From positions 1-64,000 of the forward strand of contig WNNJ02001344.1 of assembly GCA_012934845.2 (NCBI GenBank): 64,000 bases of DNA, read 5' to 3'. The translations under genes were made by a program, and so were the position numbers. The notes under the pieces are model-generated. The model saw nothing but the letters and a program-made list of their open reading frames with translations. It was not told the origin of the DNA and ran no database searches. Origin of the DNA: Pomphorhynchus laevis (Eukaryota; Acanthocephala; Palaeacanthocephala; Echinorhynchida; Pomphorhynchidae). Shown one piece after another: positions 24,946 to 37,249 of the stretch (its first letter is position 1; every line of letters begins with the position of its first letter).

Positions 24946-27385
24946 AAAACACGTAGATGAAGAAGTTGGATCAATGACATTTGTACATTTTGTGTTTATT
25001 AACTGTTTTTCTTATTAGGTGCACGTTTCTATTTATGTATAAAGAAAATATATTATTAGTACATTAGCAAATAGTATTTTCATTATATAAAATACTTCTT
25101 TATTGAGAATTTTCCGGTTGCCAATTTTCTATTAATGTTTTCAATTTTTATATCGATTAATATTTCTACGATATTTACTAAGTTTGAAGTCAGCAGCTGA
25201 GAAGGCTTGTTTATATAGAAATCCAGCGTTATACTATTGCCTTATTGTAGTATTTAATTCATAAATTAATAAAAATTAATTTATTATTAATTAATAATTA
25301 ATTATTAATAATTAATTATAATTTATTAATTAAAAATTTATTAATTATTATTTATAATTAATTTTATTCATTATTATTTCCATCATGTCAAACTAACAGG
25401 ATGCTTAAGTTTAAAGAATTGGTAAGGTAAGGTTTTATCTTGTAACCGGCCATATGTCGTATTAAAAAGAATTTGTAAATTTTAACTTAATCAAATATTA
25501 AATTATAATCTCATCCCATTATAGATTTTATTTTAAATCAGAAATGATTTTGATTAAATATTTAGTGCTAAAAGTGAACTATTTAATTTTATGAAACTTA
25601 AATATAAAATTATAATCGCAGCTGGAAATATGCAAATTTTCTTTTTTAAATATTTTCCGGAAAGGTTGTGGCTCTTGGTTTATTAACATGATATATTCTT
25701 TTCGTGATAAATATACCTTTCACGAAAAATGTCTCTTTTATGTCTAGATTAAGCTCTTCATTTTTCGAGTCTTCATCAACCAATAGCGTCAGTATTGAAA
25801 TCTCAAAACTGGATTAATTCGAATATATATTTTGCTTAACTCGTTGAACGGCGTCTCGGTTTCTAATTATAACCAACGTAGATTGGAATTTACATAAAAT
25901 ATAAATCAGTTGAATAAAATTATATATTATGTAAATAAAATTTTGAAATTATAGAATGTCTTAAGTCTGTCTAAGTTATATAAAATCTTAAGATTTTTAT
26001 ATTTACTTTTAAATTTATGTCTCTTACAAAGTACGTAAATCTAATTAATTGACCTGAAAGAATGTTTATGACAATTTAGTATTTTTTAATATATCGTTAT
26101 ATTCTCTGTATTATATATTCTCTGTTCATGTTACATAGGAACCGCAATAAGATTATTCAATATATCGAATTGTCACACATTGATTGTTAATGCTATAAAA
26201 TTATAAAATTGTTAAATATTTATTCTAAATATAGTTTTACGATAATGATTCATTAGTGATCAACTTGTTAATAATTATTATTATCATATGCTTAGGCATA
26301 TAAATTATCCACACGATAATTTTTTTCTCGTTTTGATAATTTATTATGCCTAAGCATATGATTAGATGGCACACCTTATTATTCTTCATATTTAATTGAT
26401 AATATTGAATTTTTATTTTAAAAATTAATTTTAAATATATTTTTACGAGTGTTTCATTATTGATTAACTTGTTAATCGTAACTTTATACTAAAATTCTTT
26501 AGATTTGGATGAAGTGATTTATGATTTAAGGGTTTCTATTTAACTTTGCCAAACTTAAATTAACTTTTTGGGTGTTACTTTTCAATTTTTGTAATTTAAA
26601 ACGATTTCATTAGACGATGTTTCAATTTCTAATTTAAAACATTGTTTTTGTTCTTGTAGATCTGATCATGAGAATTTTTTCGTTCATAGGTATTAGTAGT
26701 ATCTGGTTTAAAATATACGTTCTTCATTTTGTTTGTTATAGTTTCCTTGTTATGGTCAGCTCTGTTAGTTACAGCGTGTATAAATAAGGTTGCTTGTCGA
26801 AAGAATGGATTATACTCGTTTATACAAGCTTGGACGATTGTACTTTTTTCCATGTCAGGTATTTTGAAGATCAAAATGTTTCAAATTATTTAAACAACTT
26901 TTTAAGGTTTCTTTTTCGTATGTGCAATACTTGCTGGAATTGGATGCTGTCTAAATTGCAAGACCCCTAAAGAAATCCAAATAAATAATAAATGAAATGT
27001 GCATGTATTATTTAGTTTAGCAAATTAGAAAGCATTACGGACCGAAAAGTTTTGATAATTTGAATAGATTATAAAATATGAATAATACATGTTAGTTCAT
27101 TGAAAATAATACTTTCATTCTCTACAATTTTAAACAAGTTTCTATAATTTGAATTTATAGTAATCGAGAATTTAATTTTTATCTAAATTTTATTTTTTTT
27201 AAATTTTTCACGAAAGAAGTAAAAAATATAAAATATTATATTATTATAAATAATAAATATACATATTATAATATATTAAATGTTAAAATTATTAGAAAGA
27301 AATCCTATTATGTTTTGACTTAGCACACAATATAAAATTTTAAAATAATGTTAAACAAAAATTAGGTAATTAAATAATAAATAAT
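24946..27385. other. Gene-poor AT-rich stretch
   Basis: Contains one R-A-like tail piece (about 25960-26060) and the inverted repeat at 26284-26361. An 81-codon minus-strand frame (26629-26874) is lysine- and asparagine-rich, unrecognised, and not supported by splice signals I could find. Confidence 0.5.
26284..26361. repeat. Short inverted repeat, 26-bp arms
   Basis: The left arm starts TCATATGCTTAGGCATA (26284-26309). The right arm (26335-26361) is its reverse complement with one extra base, around a 25-bp spacer. Hairpin or very small MITE. Confidence 0.8.
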
Positions 27386-27389
27386 TGTT

Positions 27390-27610
27390 TTAAAAGATTT
27401 TATATAATTTATATAAAGTTAAAATTGAAATTTAAAATAAACGTCATTTTTATGAATCGGCTAATAAATAAGAGACGTTGTATCAGAATAAGAATTAGAG
27501 GTCATCAGGAGGAACTGCTATGCTATCAGGTTTCGGCACTTAACTCCTCTACTCAACATAGTAGCTGGGCCAAATACATGCTAATGATGTATTTCCTCTG
27601 AAATAACTAT
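27390..27610 (-). repeat. Repeat family R-A, copy 4
   Basis: Reverse copy with CTGCTATGCTATCAGGTTTCGG and AACATAGTAGCTGGGCCAAA in the palindromic core (27514-27575). Confidence 0.65.
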
Positions 27611-27829
27611 CTAGTATCTTATTCTAATGCAAAGTATATTTTTTATTATCCATCCATAAAAATTCGCCACTTTAGAGTTTAAATTTATTCTTTATATTAT
27701 TGTGTTGATTTATATATTTTACTATTTTCTGCTTGATGTTATTTTTATAGTAACCTAGTTTAAAATATGTATCTATTAAATTATTTAAATGATTTAAATA
27801 ATTATACTATTAGGTTATTCTAATAACCT

Positions 27830-28170
27830 AATAGTATTTACATCGATTTTACTTTAAATGATTTGAAATCAAAGAGGTATAAAGTTAATAACTTCTATTA
27901 CAGATCATCAAAGGAACGCTAGGTTATCAGGTTTCAGCTCCTATTCCTCGACCCGACATAGCAGCGGGATAAATATTACATGACAAATTTATAAAAATAG
28001 CGATAAATAATTATAAATAATAAATAATTGTTATATAAGATTATATATATTTTATATAAAGTTAAAATTGAAATTTAAAATAAAAATCAATTTTTAGGAA
28101 TTAACTAATAAATAAAATACAATGTATTCGAACAATAATAGAGGCCATCAGAAGGAACTGCAATGTTGCG
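27830..28170 (-). repeat. Repeat family R-A, copy 5 and tail pieces
   Basis: The core at 27905-27960 has GGTTATCAGGTTTCAGC and CCCGACATAGCAGCGG. The lead-in at 27832-27896 is nearly identical to 5630-5695. A second partial lead-in and core start lies at 28010-28165. Confidence 0.6.
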
Positions 28171-29304
28171 CTAGTGCACTTGAGAATTTTTATAAAGCCA
28201 GAAGTATTATAATAACGCATGTTTTATTAACTCCCACAATGCAAATTACATAATTCAAAATGAATTATGAAATTAAAGTTGAACACGTTGGATTTACATT
28301 TTATTTGAATTAAATATAAGTTAATTAATTATTAAAATAAATTAACAAATTTTATTTTTCAAATGGTCTCTTTCAAACCCAATTAGACAATAGTCCTAAT
28401 TAGTGGAAACTTTAAAAGAAAGCTTCAAACGATATTAATATGTCGTAGGTTCAAACACAAGTCCTTTTTGAATTTTGCACATGAACTAACGTATCAGCGC
28501 TTAGATAGCTTAAGCCAAATGTATATTAGCTCTTAGACGGCTAACAACAGGTACGTACAGCCAATTATCACAAAGTAAACTTAGGAATGGTTTATATTCC
28601 TTAATGTCCCACTAAACATAACATTTATCTTTTAGTGTACAATATAACGGCATGTGTACTCTTTTGGTATGTAATTCGGATTAGTTTTCGAAGACCCTCG
28701 AGAGTGCTGTTAATTAGAAGACTGAGTCTTATCTGTAACGGATCGTCAATAGAAAAACTATCGATAATTAAGTATTGAAAATTATTGAAAATGCCATTAG
28801 GCATGCATTCCTTTAAATAGTATGCTAGTGATTATTGAATTATCATTTATTTACCCAAACAATCTAACATACTTCATTTTATCAGCTACTGTAAATGTCA
28901 ATATTATGTCCATTTGCAATAACAATTATATATTGTATATCGCATATAACATATGATAATATACGATTGCTTTTAATTTTTTATAAATCAAATTCACAAT
29001 ATATTTGCATAAATTGCTATTACATTTATTTTTCCACATTCAAAATATAAATTTTCTAATTTTAAATTATTTATGTTTAGATTTAATATTAAAATTAATA
29101 TAATTATAATTATTTACATTTAGATTATATTTGTTTTTATATTAAATTTATATATTATTTTATATTTTATATCATTAATATATTATATTTATATCGCATA
29201 TATAATATACATATATATCGCATACGTATAATATACATTGCTTTTTTTAATTTTACGAATTATTTTAAGGAGACGTTAAAATTTCAAATTTGTGATTAAA
29301 ATAG
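28171..29304. other. No gene seen; upstream region of the 29.3-kb ORF
   Basis: AT-rich, with dense TA/AT runs at 28910-29240. No core promoter element can be called with confidence. Confidence 0.4.
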
Positions 29305-29772
29305 ATGAAATTGCGAAGTTCAAGAATTATTGAGGCCAAAAAAGAGCATTCTACAATTACTAGTTCCAATAAACCTTATTTGATAAGAATGTTCGCTGAA
29401 GAGAATTGTGATCATGCGTCTATGCGTAAGTATTTTAAACGGCTAAAAAGAAGATATCTTCTTGAACGATATGAACTATATGACCAGTGTATGCAAGTAA
29501 ATCCAATTGCTACAAACATTCTTATGAATTCAAGGATTCGCGTATTATCAACTAACAGCCGGGCTGATAAAATTACTGCATTGGAGCTTTGTAAGCGATG
29601 TGTTCAACATACAATGGAAAAGGGTTCGATTAAATCACCTAGGGTTCGAGCTAAACTAAAAGCCACCTCGGTTAGCCTTAATTCCGGAATCTTGGAATTT
29701 ATAGATAACCTTAGCGATAATAATAAAGAAAACGTGCCCAGTGTTATGAAGTGTGATTCGATGAAGATGTGA
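29305..29772 (+). CDS. Hypothetical 155-aa basic protein with KEN box
   Basis: An uninterrupted 155-codon frame in otherwise stop-rich DNA, with clearly higher GC than its flanks, so it is likely a real host gene. The product is basic (MKLRSSRIIEAKKE start, KRLKRRYLLERYELY around residues 45-59). A segment with C96 and C99 follows (LELCKRCVQH), and the acidic C-terminal end contains DNNKENVPS with KEN at 141-143, a classical APC/C degron. RxxL sequences also occur. Cell-cycle or chromatin roles are therefore possible, but I do not recognise the family. The bases before ATG (TTAAAATAG) could be a 3' splice site, so upstream exons are not excluded. AATAAA follows ~200 bp after the stop. Confidence 0.6.
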   Translation: MKLRSSRIIEAKKEHSTITSSNKPYLIRMFAEENCDHASMRKYFKRLKRRYLLERYELYDQCMQVNPIATNILMNSRIRVLSTNSRADKITALELCKRCVQHTMEKGSIKSPRVRAKLKATSVSLNSGILEFIDNLSDNNKENVPSVMKCDSMKM

Positions 29773-29972
29773 AATGCATATTTCGTTTTTGATCTTTATT
29801 ACTTCGATCAATTTCGTAATTCTGTATTTTCAAGTGCGTGTTGCTGTATCAACCATCTATGCTGACATATATATCCTCTGCAAAAGACGTTTTGATACGG
29901 TCCTTAATTTGATTAAATCGTTTCATTCTAGAATCGTAAAAATTGTAATTTGTTTTTCTTATTATTATTTAC

Positions 29973-29978
29973 AATAAA
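29973..29978 (+). promoter_or_regulatory. Candidate polyadenylation signal
   Basis: AATAAA 200 bp after the stop of the 155-aa ORF, the first canonical hexamer downstream. In AT-rich DNA it may be chance. Confidence 0.3.
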
Positions 29979-30109
29979 TTGTAAATGATTGTTCTGAGTT
30001 AATACAATTTAGACATATACATTTAACATTTTAGTTGTTTGTCTTTAAAATGAAATTAATTCGTTTCAATATCATTGAATAGTTAAATCGATAGCTGATT
30101 GATTAGTTA

Positions 30110-31030
30110 TTTTAAAAGATCGATGGAAATTCTTCCCGTTTCGTCTGATCAACTTTCTTCGATTCTTCTATCATTACCTAATAAAACCTCTCCTTCCGAC
30201 CAAACTCCCACTCACTCGCTTAAAAATATCTGCTCATCTATCTCACCCTTCGTAACCACATTGTTCAGTTTTTTTTATCTGCAGCCGCACATTTCTTCTA
30301 ACTAGAAATGATTCATTGTTCGCCATCTCCTCAAAAAGCAATCTCTCGACCCCTCACTACCATATTCGTACCGTCCTATCTCAGTTCTCCCAACTTCATC
30401 TAAACTTCGTGAGGGTCTTGTTCTCAGGCAAGTTAATGCATATCTATTTTCCTCCAACTTATATCATCCATTCCAAGTAGAGTATCATCCATTACTCTAC
30501 TGAAATTACCTGCCTTGAAGTTTATAATGACATACTCACCTCGCGCAATCAAACATTTTGTAGTGTCATAGTTTCTTTTGATCTATCATCTGCTTTTGAC
30601 ATCGTCGACCACTTGATTCTTCTCAATCGCCTTCGTCATGTTTATGATTTCTCTTTACCCAATATAGCTTGGTGTTCATCATATCTATCGAACCGTAAAT
30701 TTCGCGTCTGTTCTAACTTCTTTTCTCATTCTTCTTCCATCCTGTCGGGTGTTCCACAAGGCTTTTTATAAGGCCCTGTTATTTTCCCTCTTCTCGGTGA
30801 ATTCTCTTCGATTTTTCATACATTTAACTTCCGTGTTATGCAATATGCTGATGACATTATCATTTATGCTCATTCACCTGCTTATCGTATTCATGATATT
30901 AGTGTTTCTGCTTCCAACTGTCTTGCCACAATTCTCAATCATCTTTCTTCTCTTCGTCTTACTCTAAATCCTAATAAATCCAAAATAATGTGGATCCTTC
31001 CTTTACGCCCCAGCTTAGAACCTCCCTCCG
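30110..31030 (+). mobile_element. L2-like LINE, copy E (both ends missing)
   Basis: RT region only: LPVSSDQLSSILLSLPNKTS (30130-30190), a QSLDPSLPYSYRPI-like stretch (about 30340-30380), motif A near 30575-30620, a SGVPQGF-like motif B near 30750, MQYADDIIIYAHSPAYRIHD (30838-30897) and NKSKIMWILP (about 30975-31000). Sequence identity ends near 31030. TAG replaces Trp at 30303-30305. The frame breaks around 30760. Confidence 0.88.
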
Positions 31031-32435
31031 TATCTGCGAAAAATTTTTTTGTCTCAAAAATAATTTTTATCATAAGATTTTTTCTAACTTTTACTTTATA
31101 TACTTTTTATATGTTATGAACAATAGTCTATTAATGAGGTATTTAACGTTTCAGTTCTTAATATTTTATCTGTTCTAAAAAATTAAAAATCAAATATCTC
31201 GAAATATGATTATCCTCGGTTAAAAGCCGAATCGTACGTATCTTATTAATATCTTCCGTTATGCAAAATTTGGTAACCGAAAAATGCGATATTTAACTAA
31301 ATATTTTCCTCTCAAACTACTCACAGGATACACTTCTTTCATAACAGTCGAAATGAGCCTAATATATTTTAAAAAAGTAATAAAAAATTACCTACAATAT
31401 TTAACGTATTTTAGGTAATATTTGACATCTTACTTGAAGTGTTTTAACATTTTAAGTAATATGTTTAGCATAATTAAATAAATTGTCTTATTTTCCTATT
31501 GTGTTTAGTTTGTATTTGATTTCTTTGCGCTAACAATATGGATTCAGGCTAATCCTCCTCATAAATTGTTTTATATTCCTTTTTGCATTTTATTATTTTT
31601 CTCATGCGTATATTGCTTTTCGCTTTAAATACAGTAAAACACAGATTATTGCTGATTTTAAATATATCATAATATTTATTTTTTAATTATATTCTTAATT
31701 TTATTTAAACATTTTTTACTGTAGGTGATTTTTTGCCATGAACATAAAATCACTTCATTATTAAACATTTAGCAATACAATTATAAAATCTCCCACTCTC
31801 AATTAAAATTTTAAAATATCAGCTTTGATTACATCAATTAATACTAATTAATATGATTAATTAATTAAATTAATTAAATTAATTAAATTTAATTAAATTT
31901 AATCAATATTAAATTTACGTAAAAAAGTTTGAGAGATAATACATACAATATACATATCGATTGACAAACTTGAACAGTTCATTGGAATACTCTGCAACAT
32001 CGATTATACTTAATGGTCCACCTTGTCTGAATTGTATCACTTTTGTTTTCACACTGGTTGAAATATCTTGATTCAAATACTTGCATATATTACGATCATA
32101 ATTACAATTGCTATACAATCGACGAAAAAGCCGCTAACCCTGAAGCTTTATCGCGTCTCAGCTCTGATGTTGCGTTATCAGAAAGACATTGCCCACACAA
32201 ATTGGTAAATTGATCACATAAATATCGTTTGAATTGTAGTATTTTAGAATATATTGTTACAAGTCATGAATTATCGTGAAGGCGATCTTTACTGACTTTG
32301 GCCATTGCGTAGCAATCAGGATCAACAATAATGTAAGAATATTTGACATTATGATCATTTTACAAAAATTGTTTTGTTTTTAATTTCTTTAATTAAATAC
32401 TAAAGAAAAAAAAGAAAAAAAAGAGAAAAAACTAA
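31031..32435. other. No gene supported
   Basis: AT-rich. A 67-codon minus-strand frame (31915-32118) is unrecognised. The plus strand at 32110-32185 carries a short phrase like the end of an LTR-element RNase H (PEALSRLSS), too short to call. Confidence 0.4.
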
Positions 32436-32558
32436 GAGAGATATAATATACATTCTTGAAGAGTATCACTCAACATATACAAGTAATTAATACAAGTGAT
32501 TACAACCATTGAATCACACTGATTGCAACAATCGAATCAATGATTACAGCAATCGAAT

Positions 32559-33495
32559 ATGGTTCGAAGAAAGCAAGTTTCAAAAAAAACTAGCCTTCCA
32601 AATAATCGACAACGTGCAGTAAATCCTCAAAATAATCTACAACCATCAAAAACCTCTGAAGCTCAATCTTCATTAGTAACGTATGCTAGCTATAGACAAT
32701 TTAACTTCCGAAGAGAGTTAGATGATATCGTGGGCGGCGTTAAAGAATCACTCTACAACAATCCGCAAAGTAGTTTGGATGACGATATTAAGCATCTTTG
32801 CGATGTAATTTCAAAATTATTTCTCCAGAGCGATGTGATGTTGAGAAACATATAAAAGTTCTGAGATTTTTTCGACTAGGCAAGATATTGTCACTAAAGC
32901 CGATACTTTTAAAAGTTGTTCTAGACTCAAAAGATCATGTCAACCTACTCAAGCATGCATTTAAATTTTCAAGTTCTGATTTTCGTATACTCCTTGATTT
33001 ATCTCCTGCAGATCATTTGAGAAGATACAAAGCTTTCAAAGAGCTGCACCGACGGTTGGAAAGTGGCCCAAGCAACCTAAGTGTTCGGAATTTTCGGGTG
33101 GTCAAGTGGCGTCCGGCGGTGGAAACCCTTACTTCTGTAGACATATATAGTAGTGTTGGTTTATTTACAGGTGAACTTGTTGACTTCGGAAGCGTTATCG
33201 AGCGTGTCAGTTTGCCATTATACGAACATTTAGTCGGTTATTCAAATGTTCGCAGTCTTCTGGCTAAGTTCTCTGAAGTTAAATTCCTAGTACCGTCAAA
33301 ACGTTTTGACGTATTTTGTATGACCGAAACATGGCTAAATGCCAACATTTCGAATGATTATGTTGCCATTCCTAACTATTTTCTAATACGGTCGGATCGC
33401 TTGTGTGGTAAACTATTAGTCATGGTAGCCGAATATGTGCGAAATAGTCTCATGGTACCGAAGCTATTCACGTTTTTCACGGCGAGATTTGATTG
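32559..33495 (+). pseudogene. ORF1 and endonuclease start of CR1-like copy C
   Basis: Two overlapping frames: 32559-32855 (98 codons, basic, Q/N-rich N-terminus) and 32798-33496 (ORF1 C-terminal domain running into the endonuclease). They belong to one coding region broken by a frameshift near 32840. The second frame ends inside the endonuclease domain. Confidence 0.75.
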
Positions 33496-34504
33496 ACGTT
33501 TGAAGGTCCTTCTTTTACATTGGGAAATGGTAAGCGATCTCGATTCTGGATCCTGTATCGCTATCCGTCCTGTGAATTAAGATTTGACTCTCTTAAACTA
33601 AAAATTTGCTGAGTTTATCTTCGTATCCTCTGATTATACTTTTAGGTGACTTCAAATGCCACATAAAAGTTACCAATGGTGACTTCTGATTATACGTTTA
33701 GGTGACATCCCTCACATAGACTTGGAAAGTAGCTTCTCATAACCACATCACGAAATTAGGAAAGTATTGAGTAACTTTATTTTACTTTAAATGCTACTCG
33801 TTCAACATGCTAAACATCTACTTGTGTGGCAGGGACGCATTCTATACTCGATTTGGCCTTTACGAAGTGTTTAATAGACGTCTCAGGGGTTCGTTCTAAC
33901 CAACCAATCCGCAATAGCGATCACTGTGTACTCTCTATGCTACTATCGGTATTCAGCAGAGCGTCTCAAAACTCCAATTTAAAAAACGTTGTTGGGTAGG
34001 TGTTGATGCTAGTCAACTAGTTGCAAACTTCCTAAAGGGAATCTGAGATAGTGTTCATGTTCACTTTGGTTCGAATGTTCCAGTAGCCTTTGATCTTCTT
34101 GAGAAATTGAAACGTATTTCAGACATATTTGCTTTACTACGTGCCTACAAGTTGGCCATTCTTCTTGGTTGGATAGAGAACTTCTTGATGCCATTAGGTT
34201 TCTACAAAAAATTATGGCGCAAGTTTAGGCGCTCTCCATCTTCCAAACGTGCCTACACATTGACTCTCGGAACTTATGCAATAAGCTAACATTTCATAAA
34301 ATCCATTCGTACGAATAGGGTTGTCGCCAGGATGCATCTTTGAACGCTAGGAAGGTTTTGGTCATATGCAAGAAATAACAGAACTCTTGTCACCACAATT
34401 GCTCAATTCATACGTCAGCGGAGACTTTAACCGAACCGTCTCTATATCGCCTCAACATTTAGCTGATAGCTTCTCGGTGAAAGTTTTGATTACTGACAAC
34501 AAGT

Positions 34505-34978
34505 TTGACTTTAGTTAGAAGTGTTCCGATTGCACATCGGTGTTGCGTTCGTCAACTCAGAGTTGATAAGGTGTTGAACGAGGTTATGAAGCTCGATCCG
34601 TTTGCATATCTGGGATCATATAATATTGCCCCCTTCTTAGTCAAAACCCTAGCTACCGTACTGTGTAATGATTTAACTCTACTTTTCAGATATAGCTTGG
34701 ACACATCTTGGATTCCTGATTGTTGGAAATGTGCAATTGTGGTACCCATACCAAAAAAGCAACCCGCTAGCTTTTGTGCGGACTTTCGACCCATCAGTTT
34801 GACCTATGTATTCTGCAAACTCTTAGAAAGACTTATTGCTAGTAGAATCAGATATCATCTCAACTGTAATTATATATTGGTTGATTCTCAACATGGTTTT
34901 AGCATTGCATGTTTATGTCTAACTAATCTACTAATTGCGCTTGAAAAATGGACAGATGCTCTGAGTTCTGGGTTTTAG
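34505..34978 (+). pseudogene. RT domain piece of CR1-like copy C
   Basis: The 157-codon frame contains the RT N-terminal motifs: WIPDCWKCAIVVPIPKK, SFCADFRPISLTYVFCKLLE, and ILVDSQHGFSIACLCLTNLL. It ends just before motif A. Confidence 0.8.
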
Positions 34979-36043
34979 GTTCATACAGTCTTCCATGATT
35001 TCTCGAAATGCATTTGATACAGTACCTATATGACGGCATAGTCTCCTTACTGTATCACTATGGACTCCATTCATATATTTATGAGTGAGTCAGGTAATTT
35101 CTATCGAATAGATCTTTCAGAGTTTGTGTCGGATGTGTGCTTTATGACTCAGTAAATGTTAATTCTGGAGTGCCGCAAGGCTCAGTCCTTGGTTAACTGC
35201 TTTTTATAATCTTTATGAATAATATGCTACTCCACTTAACATGCTCTCATCTAGCTTTTGCCGATAATCTATAAATATTTGGTCGATAATTAGTAGTCCT
35301 GCCGATCGAGTATCGTTACGATATTATATATGTTCTCTGTCCAATTGGTGCGAATCTACTGGATTACAGTCAAATGCTAAAAAATGTGTTTTTATGCAAT
35401 TTGATCGCCCATCTGAAATTCTTAGGTACTATATTGGAAATATTGTCTTGAAGGAATTGTAATTCGCTGCCCGAGGAATTTAATGAAATTCGATGATCCA
35501 GGAAGCAGCTGCTGTCCCTAACTTGAGCGCGTTTAAATCTCGATGCTGCATATGGATAGGTGAACAATGTTGCCATTCAGCATCTCTTCTGAACTATTCT
35601 ATTTATCTACGATATTCACCGCTCCGTTTATTGACTATTTGGTTTTTGTTTCTTGAACTCTGTCCGAATAGCCTTTTGGTTTTGGCATGTATTTGAATAA
35701 ATAAAATAAATTTATCTAAACAAATATTTCATATCTTTATATAGTTTAGATTTATTTTTTCAACAGTTATTAACAAATTTATATTTTATGGAGCACACAA
35801 TTAGCCAATATTTTTACAATTGAACTGAAATTATTAAATAATAATTATTAGAGTTAAATACGCATATATCATCAATATATCGAAACATATATTATTCTAG
35901 ATTTCAGCATAGCAGTAGACAAAATACAAGGGAATTTCTTTTTGAATCAAAATGTGATTGTTCTATTAATATTTAATGATACAATTATTAAACGAAAAAA
36001 AATTACATGAGCGGTAAAATATAATACGGTGACATCCTTAATT

Positions 36044-36183
36044 TTAAGCAGGCAAACATATGTAACGATATTTGTCGTCTTCAGTATTGTTTCCACTTAT
36101 AAGTACCGTGAAGCAGTCTTGCGGTGCCTTAGTTTCGGTTGTAAAATGTACATGACTGGTTGTTATTGCAAATTGATTCATCG
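36044..36183 (-). CDS. Candidate terminal exon of the PAN-domain gene
   Basis: On the minus strand a polypyrimidine stretch ending CAAAG is followed by two bases and then an open 45-codon frame to TAA, reading MNQFAITTSHVHFTTETKAP and later DCFTVLISGNNTEDDKYRY. The acceptor phase (1) would match the phase-1 donor of the PAN exon at 38700, giving a Pro codon at the join. The amino-acid mix looks coding, but only two cysteines are present and the opposite strand is also open, so this is a tentative call. Confidence 0.3.
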
Positions 36184-36209
36184 CTTTGAAAAGAAAATCA
36201 ACATTTATA

Positions 36210-37240
36210 GTAAAATATAGATTTACAAAATCCTTACTTTACGAATAAAATCATTATTATATTATACGCTGGTATAACGTATATAATAAGTTGGCACGTT
36301 TCGAAAATCTAAAACAGTTATTTACCCTAGTATTTTATAAATAGATTAATAATTCATATATCATGTGCTATAACAAAGATTATAATATTGAAAAAGATCG
36401 TCTTATACGTCTCCGATCTTATAAGTTATTAATGCTGGAAAGGGACGTACAAATTAGATTAGATTCAATTAGACATTTTATATTCATTTGAATTTTTTTA
36501 AAAAAAATCGACACTTTTAGTAAAATCGAGATTTACAAAATCCTTACTTTACGAATAAAATCATTATGATATAACGTACATAATAAGTTGACAGGTTCCT
36601 AAAATTTAAAACAATTATTTAACCTAGTATTTATAAATAGATTAATAATTAATGTATCATGTGCTATAACAAAGATTATAATATTGAAAAAGACTGTCTT
36701 ATACGTATCCGATCTGATAAGTTATTAATGTTTGAAAGGGATGTACAAAACGTTATGTCTACGTAAAACTGGTATTGTTCAGACCATGCTATGTATTAAT
36801 TTAAATTCATTTGATTAGACATTTTATATTCATTTGTTATATTTATTTATATTCTTAAGTATTAATTTAAAATTGGGCAATAAATTTTTAGCTTCACAAT
36901 TCAGATGTCATTTTAAGTCAGTCGATAAGGCGTTGTGTCATTACGGAAAGTGTATAACAATGGAATAAATTCAAAATGAGTGGACAGGTGTATCAGCGTT
37001 GTATATCTTGGTGTGATATCTTAGTGAAAAACGTGTATGTAGACACAACCAATTTATGGTCGTTTTGTAGCTTACGCATTTTTCTATAAAATTTAGTTGA
37101 TAGAAATTAGATACGGAAATATCAAAATATATAACTAGTAATCCATAGGTTTATATGATACAATATCTAAATCAATTTCAGATTGGCTCGTTTCACTCGT
37201 CGATCAAGCAAGGTTCGTCGCTTGGTTATTATTTGCTGCA
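36210..37240. repeat. Left arm of large inverted repeat
   Basis: 36265-36850 is a near-identical reverse complement of about 59680-60245, and 36850-37240 matches the reverse complement of about 56500-56830. The arm contains two tandem ~330-bp units (each with TTTACAAAATCCTTACTTTACG and GTGCTATAACAAAGATTATAATATTG) and a third diverged unit at 37480-37720. The arms face each other across ~19 kb holding the host exons. Confidence 0.85.
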
Positions 37241-37249
37241 ATATTATCT

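Larger units (their letters stand above)
32440..35700 (+). mobile_element. CR1-like LINE, copy C, with its 5' end
   Basis: The 5' UTR has repeated AATCGAAT-type words (32500-32555). ORF1-like coding starts at ATG 32559 (MVRRKQVSKKTSLPNNRQR) and changes frame near 32840. RLGKILSLKPILLKVVLDS and ESGPSNLSVRNFRVVKWR match the ORF1 C-terminal domain of CR1-group elements. Endonuclease from about 33235 (YSNVRSLLAKFSEVKFL, CMTETWLNA). RT from about 34740 (VPIPKKQ, DFRPISLTYVFCKLLERL, DSQHGFSIACLCLTNLLIA), then SGVPQGSVLG near 35165 and a motif C reading FADN. A deletion joins motif C to the C-terminus (SLPEEFNEI... about 35470). Dead by several breaks. Confidence 0.88.

Noticed and set aside
26629-26874. 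81-codon minus-strand Lys/Asn-rich ORF
   Set aside because: Low-complexity second half and no supporting signals; might be part of an unknown exon but cannot be supported.
31915-32190. Minus-strand 67-codon ORF and a plus-strand PEALSRLSS phrase like an LTR-element RNase H end
   Set aside because: Too short and isolated to assign to any element.
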